In this document: one piece after another, positions 6,701 through 9,955 of the stretch | How the letters are laid out: each line of letters opens with the position of its first letter | Position numbering within the stretch: position 1 is the first letter of the stretch | Source: VFMC01 sp044359565 | GTDB lineage: Bacteria; Actinomycetota; Acidimicrobiia; Acidimicrobiales; Ilumatobacteraceae | Reading direction: 5' to 3' | Assembly: GCA_044359565.1 (NCBI GenBank) | Contig: JBIKLX010000118.1 | Coordinates: forward strand, 1-9,955 | DNA length: 9,955 nt | Program-made: the position numbers and the translations under genes | The notes under the pieces: model-generated | What the model was told of the DNA's origin: nothing | Seen by the model: the letters and a program-made list of their open reading frames with translations, nothing else | The model's database searches: none

Positions 6701-7528
6701 GTGCACCCCATCGAGCGCCTGCGCTACATCGCCCGAGCGTCGACCGACGACCAACGGTTGCTCGTGCGCGAGACCGCCGACGCGCTGCGGGGCCTGCACA
6801 TCGAACCGGCCGGGCTGGTGGTGGCGTGTCGGCGCATCGTCGAGCGGCATCCCACATCCGGTCCGCTGTGGTGGCTCTGCGCCTCCATGTTGGCGTCGTC
6901 CGAGCCGTTCGCTGTGGCGCGCGACCTGGCCGCCGAGATCGAGTACGACGTCACCCCCGACCACCTCTACGACGCGCTGCCCGACGACGCCACCGTGTGC
7001 GTGGTGGGCTGGCCCGACCTGGTGGGTGATGCGGTGATGCGACGTGGCGATGTGCGTGTGCTGGCAGTCGATGCCAACGACGAGGGTTCGTCGTTCGTGC
7101 GGCGCCTGCAGCGGGCCGATGTCGATGCCGAGGTGGTGCCTGCCGCCGGGATGAGCGCTGCGGCGCTGGCCGCCGACATCGTGCTCATCGAGGCGCTGGC
7201 CTGCGGCCCGTCCGAGGCGCTCGCTGCCACCGGGTCGCGTGCGCTGGCCTCGGTGGCCTATTGCAGCGAGGTGCCCACCTGGCTGGTGGCCGGCCGCGGT
7301 CGTCGCCTGCCCGAGCCGCTGTTCGCTGCGCTGCTCGACCGGGTGGCCGATGTGCGCGCCCCGTGGGATGCGGCCGCCGAGCCGCTGCCCCTGGCCCTGT
7401 TCAGCGCCGTCGTCGGGCCCGATGGTGTCGTCGCGGTCGACCCCGCTGCAGCAGGTGCCGGGAGGTCCGGCCTGCTCGCTGCCGAGTGCCCCGTCGCCTA
7501 CGAACTCACCCGCCCCAGCCCCCTCTGA
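6701..7528 (+). CDS. eIF-2B alpha/IF-2B-like fold protein (function unknown)
   Basis: Encodes 275 aa from GTG 6701. The N-terminal third (1-80) is helical and includes HPTSGPLWWLC (50-60). The C-terminal half looks like the Rossmann-like IF-2B fold shared by eIF-2B alpha/beta/delta, methylthioribose-1-phosphate isomerase and ribose-1,5-bisphosphate isomerase: TVCVVGWPDLV (98-108), DVRVLAVDANDEG (117-129), AADIVLIEALACGPS (157-171), and GSRALASVAYCSEVPTWLVAG (178-198), where the isomerases have NKxGTxxxA followed by a PF-V strand. The catalytic Cys and Asp signatures of the sugar-phosphate isomerases are not obvious, so I do not propose an activity. It is divergent from the thioredoxin-like/HrpB pair and convergent with the MocR gene. 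The gene and its coding frame are secure; the fold assignment is moderate and rests on pattern recognition alone. Confidence 0.7.
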   Translation: MHPIERLRYIARASTDDQRLLVRETADALRGLHIEPAGLVVACRRIVERHPTSGPLWWLCASMLASSEPFAVARDLAAEIEYDVTPDHLYDALPDDATVCVVGWPDLVGDAVMRRGDVRVLAVDANDEGSSFVRRLQRADVDAEVVPAAGMSAAALAADIVLIEALACGPSEALAATGSRALASVAYCSEVPTWLVAGRGRRLPEPLFAALLDRVADVRAPWDAAAEPLPLALFSAVVGPDGVVAVDPAAAGAGRSGLLAAECPVAYELTRPSPL

Positions 7529-7542
7529 CCCGGCCCTGGAGT

Positions 7543-7560
7543 TCTGTGTCGTGACACAGA
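7543..7560. repeat. Palindrome copy 1: TCTGTGTC-GT-GACACAGA
   Basis: Perfect 8-bp inverted arms around a GT dinucleotide. It is the exact reverse complement of copy 2 at 7573-7590, twelve bases downstream. The site therefore forms either its own hairpin or an 18-bp stem with copy 2. Confidence 0.9.
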
Positions 7561-7570
7561 GCGAACGTCG

Positions 7571-7592
7571 CGTCTGTGTCACGACACAGACG
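7571..7592. repeat. Palindrome copy 2: CGTCTGTGTC-AC-GACACAGACG
   Basis: Ten-base perfect inverted arms around an AC dinucleotide. The inner 18 bases (7573-7590) are the exact reverse complement of copy 1. The 12-base linker between the copies (gcgaacgtcgcg) is itself partly self-complementary, with GCGA pairing to TCGC. Confidence 0.9.
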
Positions 7593-7614
7593 ATCGAGTT
7601 CGGCCCAGCCGGGG

Positions 7615-8949
7615 TCAGCGTTGGCCGGCGGGGGCGAGCGTGAGGGCGGCGGCGTCGGCGAGTTGATCGGCGAGGCGGTCGGTGTCGTCGCCCACCAGGC
7701 CCACGGTGACGCGCAGGTGCGGGCGGTCGGGGCGCACCATGAACGGCTCGCCCGGCGCGGCGCCGATGCCCTGGGCTGCCAGTGTGAGCAGCGCCGACCG
7801 CTCGTCGCTCGCTTCCATCCAGAGGTTGATGCCGTCGGTGCCGGTGACGGGCACACCGCGCTCGGCCAGCACACCGGCGACAGCGGTGCGGCGGCGGGCG
7901 TACTCGACCCGGGCGGCGGCCACGCTGGCCAGGGTGGGTTCGTGGTCGAGCATCTCGAGCAGCACGGCCTGCAGGATGCGGCTGCTCCAGCCCGGGCCGA
8001 GCAGGCGCCGGTTGGCCACCGCCCGCACCACCTCGCCCGCACCACCCACGGCCGCCAGGCGCAGGTCGGGGCCGTGGCTCTTGGAGTAGCTGCGGATGTG
8101 CACCGTGCGCGCGGGTAGCCAACGGCCGAGGCTGACCAATGGCCCGCTGGCGATGTCGCCTGAGTGGTCGTCCTCGACGATGGTGGCCCGACTGTCGGCG
8201 AGCACCTCGGCGATCGCCTTCGCCCGCCGCGTGGTCATCGTCACACCCGTCGGGTTGTGAGCACGCGGTTGGAGGAACACGGCCACCGGATCGCCTGCCA
8301 TTGCGGCGCGCAACTGGTCGATCACCATTCCCTCGTCGTCGAGGTCGATACCCACCACCTCGGCACCGAGTTGTTCGAGCAGGTCGAGCAGCGGCGGGAA
8401 CATCGGGTGCTCGACCACCACGCGGTCGCCCAGTCGCACCACCACTTCGGCGATGCGGTCGAGAGCATCCATCGCCCCGTCGACCACGGTGAGGTCGTCG
8501 AGCGGGAATGGCCAACTGGCGCGCAGTCGTTCGTCGAGCGCGGGAAGCACCGGCCGGTCGAGGTAGCTGGAGGTGAGCGACTGGCGGCTGACCTGGGCGA
8601 TGACCGGGCCGAGGTCGGGCAGCAGTGCGGGGTCGGGCGTGCCCGACGACAGGTCGAGCGCGAAGTGCCCGGGGCCTTCGGTGATGCGGCGGTAGCGGCG
8701 CGGTGAACCAGGCCCGGTGGGTTGGCGGACGAACGTGCCCTGCCGGCCGCGGGCGTCGATGGCGCCCACCTTGGCGAGCGACTGCCACGCTTCGCTGACC
8801 GTGGTGGGCGACACGCCGAGCGATCGCGACAGTTCGCGCACGGTGGGCAGGCGGTACCCGGGGGCCAGGTCGCCGGCCGAGATGAGCCGGCCGATGGCTG
8901 CCGCGATGCCCTTCGCGCTGCGGTCGTCGATGATGGCTTCGAGGTCCAT
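7615..8949 (-). CDS. MocR/GabR-type transcriptional regulator (GntR winged helix fused to aminotransferase-fold domain)
   Basis: A PLP-dependent regulator, 444 aa, within the MocR norm of 440-500. Seen: GntR winged helix at residues 8-75, with GYRLPTVRELSRSLGVSPTT (31-50) and VSEAWQSLAKVGAI (51-64), then a short linker (about 76-92) and a fold-type I aminotransferase domain with HNPTG (231-235), IVEDDHSGD (257-265) and SYSKSHGPDLRLA, where K290 is the expected PLP lysine. The residue after EDD is His262 where MocR proteins often have Tyr. The ATG at 8949 gives a complete N-terminal helix; a weak GGGCGG lies just upstream. It is divergent from the N-carbamoyl amide hydrolase across a repeat-bearing spacer, the usual MocR arrangement with its target. 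Effector is unknown; a beta-alanine- or GABA-like amine is an inference from the neighbour. Confidence 0.92.
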   Translation of the reverse strand: MDLEAIIDDRSAKGIAAAIGRLISAGDLAPGYRLPTVRELSRSLGVSPTTVSEAWQSLAKVGAIDARGRQGTFVRQPTGPGSPRRYRRITEGPGHFALDLSSGTPDPALLPDLGPVIAQVSRQSLTSSYLDRPVLPALDERLRASWPFPLDDLTVVDGAMDALDRIAEVVVRLGDRVVVEHPMFPPLLDLLEQLGAEVVGIDLDDEGMVIDQLRAAMAGDPVAVFLQPRAHNPTGVTMTTRRAKAIAEVLADSRATIVEDDHSGDIASGPLVSLGRWLPARTVHIRSYSKSHGPDLRLAAVGGAGEVVRAVANRRLLGPGWSSRILQAVLLEMLDHEPTLASVAAARVEYARRRTAVAGVLAERGVPVTGTDGINLWMEASDERSALLTLAAQGIGAAPGEPFMVRPDRPHLRVTVGLVGDDTDRLADQLADAAALTLAPAGQR

Positions 8950-9072
8950 GGTCCGCCCGATCCGGCCGCTCGCGTCACCGGGATGTTCCCGATCGGTGAA
9001 CGGCGTGTGTCAGTTTGTACGGGCACAATACAATCATTGTCAGCAGACGCGTGTCACATTACGATCCGCCAG
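8950..9072. promoter_or_regulatory. Divergent promoter/operator between MocR regulator and amidase
   Basis: The spacer contains the most AT-rich patch of the window, at about 9011-9040. Plus strand: near-consensus -10 TACAAT (9029-9034), giving a start near 9041 and a leader of about 30 bases before the ATG at 9073. Minus strand: CTGACA (9043-9038) and TACAAA (9019-9014), 18 bases apart, could serve the regulator. Repeats overlap both: TTGT (9015-9018), ACAAT (9025-9029), ACAAT (9030-9034) and ATTGT (9036-9040), forming a direct repeat and nested inverted repeats. This fits MocR operators, which often contain direct repeats. The part from 8950 to about 9005 holds nothing else I recognise. Confidence 0.6.
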
Positions 9073-9930
9073 ATGACCGACTCGTCGAACGCCGACATCG
9101 TCCGCGCTGCCCTCGTCCAGACCGATTGGCCGGGCACGAAAGCAGCGATGCTCGACAAGCACGAGCAGTACGCCCACGAGGCCAAGGCCCAGGGCGCACA
9201 GGTGATCTGCTTCCAGGAGCTGTTCTACGGCCCCTACTTCTGCCAGGTGCAGGAGGTCGAGTACTACGGCTACACCGAGTACATCCCCGATGGCCCCACC
9301 ACCCAGCGGTTCCAGTCGATCGCCAAGGAACTCGGCATGGTGATGGTGCTGCCGATGTACGAGGTCGTGCAGCCCGGCCTGTACTACAACACCGCCGCTG
9401 TCATCGACGCCGATGGCACCTACCTCGGCAAGTACCGCAAGCAGCACATCCCCCAGACGAAGGGGTTCTGGGAGAAGTTCTATTTCAAGCCCGGCAATGG
9501 TGGGTACCCGGTGTTCGACACAGCGGTTGGCAAGGTGGGCGTGTACATCTGCTACGACCGTCACTTCCCCGAGGGCTGGCGCATCCTCGGCCTGAACGGC
9601 GCCGAGATCGTGTTCAACCCGTCGGCCACCCACCGCGGCCTCAGCGAGTACCTGTGGCGCCTCGAGCAGCCGGCCGCCGCCGTCGCCAACATCTACTACG
9701 TCGGGGCCATCAACCGGGTGGGCATCGAGTCCCTCGGCGAGAACGACTTCTACGGCCAGAGCTACTTCGTCGATCCCGAGGGCAAGTTCGTGGGCGACGT
9801 GGGCGACGCGTATCAGAGCGAACTGATCGTGCGCGACCTCGACATGGCCAAGCTGCGCAGCATCCGCGACCGCTGGGCGTTCTACCGCGACCGTCGTCCC
9901 GACGCGTACGGTGAGATCGTCGAAGGCTGA
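9073..9930 (+). CDS. Nitrilase-superfamily N-carbamoyl amide hydrolase, beta-ureidopropionase-like
   Basis: Predicted to hydrolyse an N-carbamoyl amino acid to the free amino acid, CO2 and ammonia, as in the last step of reductive pyrimidine catabolism (N-carbamoyl-beta-alanine to beta-alanine). The protein is 285 aa, usual for the superfamily. The catalytic triad is intact: E49 in CFQELF, K123 in KYRKQHIP, and C160 in YICYDRHFPEGWR. The stretches GAEIVFNPSAT (176-186) and VGAINRVG (210-217) are typical of the beta-ureidopropionase/N-carbamoylputrescine amidase branch. ATG 9073 is the first good start; no Shine-Dalgarno is visible, and the open frame further upstream lies antisense to the MocR gene. 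N-carbamoylputrescine or N-carbamoyl-D-amino acids are alternative substrates. Genes to the right, such as a dihydropyrimidinase, would settle this but lie outside the window; the last 25 bases show nothing. Confidence 0.9.
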   Translation: MTDSSNADIVRAALVQTDWPGTKAAMLDKHEQYAHEAKAQGAQVICFQELFYGPYFCQVQEVEYYGYTEYIPDGPTTQRFQSIAKELGMVMVLPMYEVVQPGLYYNTAAVIDADGTYLGKYRKQHIPQTKGFWEKFYFKPGNGGYPVFDTAVGKVGVYICYDRHFPEGWRILGLNGAEIVFNPSATHRGLSEYLWRLEQPAAAVANIYYVGAINRVGIESLGENDFYGQSYFVDPEGKFVGDVGDAYQSELIVRDLDMAKLRSIRDRWAFYRDRRPDAYGEIVEG

Positions 9931-9955
9931 CCCGCTCGTCGGCTCACACACACTG

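Larger units (their letters stand above)
7529..7614. terminator. Convergent intergenic region with probable bidirectional hairpin terminator
   Basis: This gap lies between the stop of the IF-2B-like gene (plus) and the stop of the MocR gene (minus). It is dominated by two perfect hairpin-forming palindromes that can also pair with each other (see the two repeat entries). Nothing codes here. No U-tract follows on either strand, which is common for terminators in high-GC actinobacteria. Termination in both directions is the simplest role, but a protein-binding role is equally open. Confidence 0.5.

Noticed and set aside
6167..8788. A single 873-codon open frame on the minus strand
   Set aside because: Only its last 163 codons look like protein (the thioredoxin-like gene). 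The rest is Arg/Pro/Gly/His-rich, antisense to the IF-2B-like gene and out of frame across the MocR gene, and it translates the palindrome region.
8722..9072. N-terminal extension of the amidase upstream of ATG 9073
   Set aside because: The upstream codons are antisense to the MocR winged helix and its promoter. The family N-terminus begins just after the ATG at 9073.

Overview
The window is a very GC-rich, densely packed bacterial chromosome segment. It has strong third-position G/C bias, frequent GTG starts, few Shine-Dalgarno sites and several apparently leaderless genes. This fits a high-GC actinobacterium. The protein flavour suggests Acidimicrobiia (Ilumatobacter-like), but that placement is inference from sequence style and not a database result. 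I count nine protein genes, no RNA genes, no insertion sequences and no CRISPR array. No gene-free stretch reaches 300 bases; the longest is about 120 bases.

Left block (1-3605): a glycan or sugar-modification locus. On the minus strand, in transcription order, lie an NAD-dependent sugar epimerase/dehydratase (2788-1763), a DegT/DnrJ/EryC1/StrS PLP aminotransferase (1784-699) and a family 2 glycosyltransferase that runs off the left edge (702-1). The three overlap by 22 and 4 bases, so they are almost certainly one translationally coupled operon. A class I SAM methyltransferase (2847-3605, plus) is transcribed divergently from a 58-base spacer. Together they look like enzymes that make an amino- or methyl-modified nucleotide sugar and transfer a sugar, probably to a lipid carrier. 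The exact sugar cannot be read from the sequence.

Middle block (3631-7528): a full-length HrpB-type DExH helicase (minus) sits 34 bases downstream of a small thioredoxin-fold protein that lacks the CxxC motif (minus). Divergent from these, across only 42 bases, is a protein resembling the eIF-2B alpha/IF-2B fold (plus). The 42-base spacer appears to hold two back-to-back near-leaderless promoters.

Right block (7615-9930): a MocR-type (GntR winged helix plus aminotransferase-fold) regulator (minus) and, divergently, a nitrilase-superfamily N-carbamoyl amide hydrolase resembling beta-ureidopropionase (plus). The AT-rich spacer carries repeated ACAAT/ATTGT elements that look like a shared operator and promoter. 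The likely logic is a regulator sensing a beta-alanine- or GABA-like amine and controlling reductive pyrimidine (or hydantoin) breakdown. Between the convergent ends of the IF-2B-like gene and the MocR gene is a striking pair of 18-bp palindromes that are exact reverse complements of each other.

No clear new defence or mobile system is visible. The items most worth following up are the paired palindromes, the MocR/amidase operator, the Tyr-to-Asn change in the epimerase active site, and the cysteine-less thioredoxin-like partner of HrpB.
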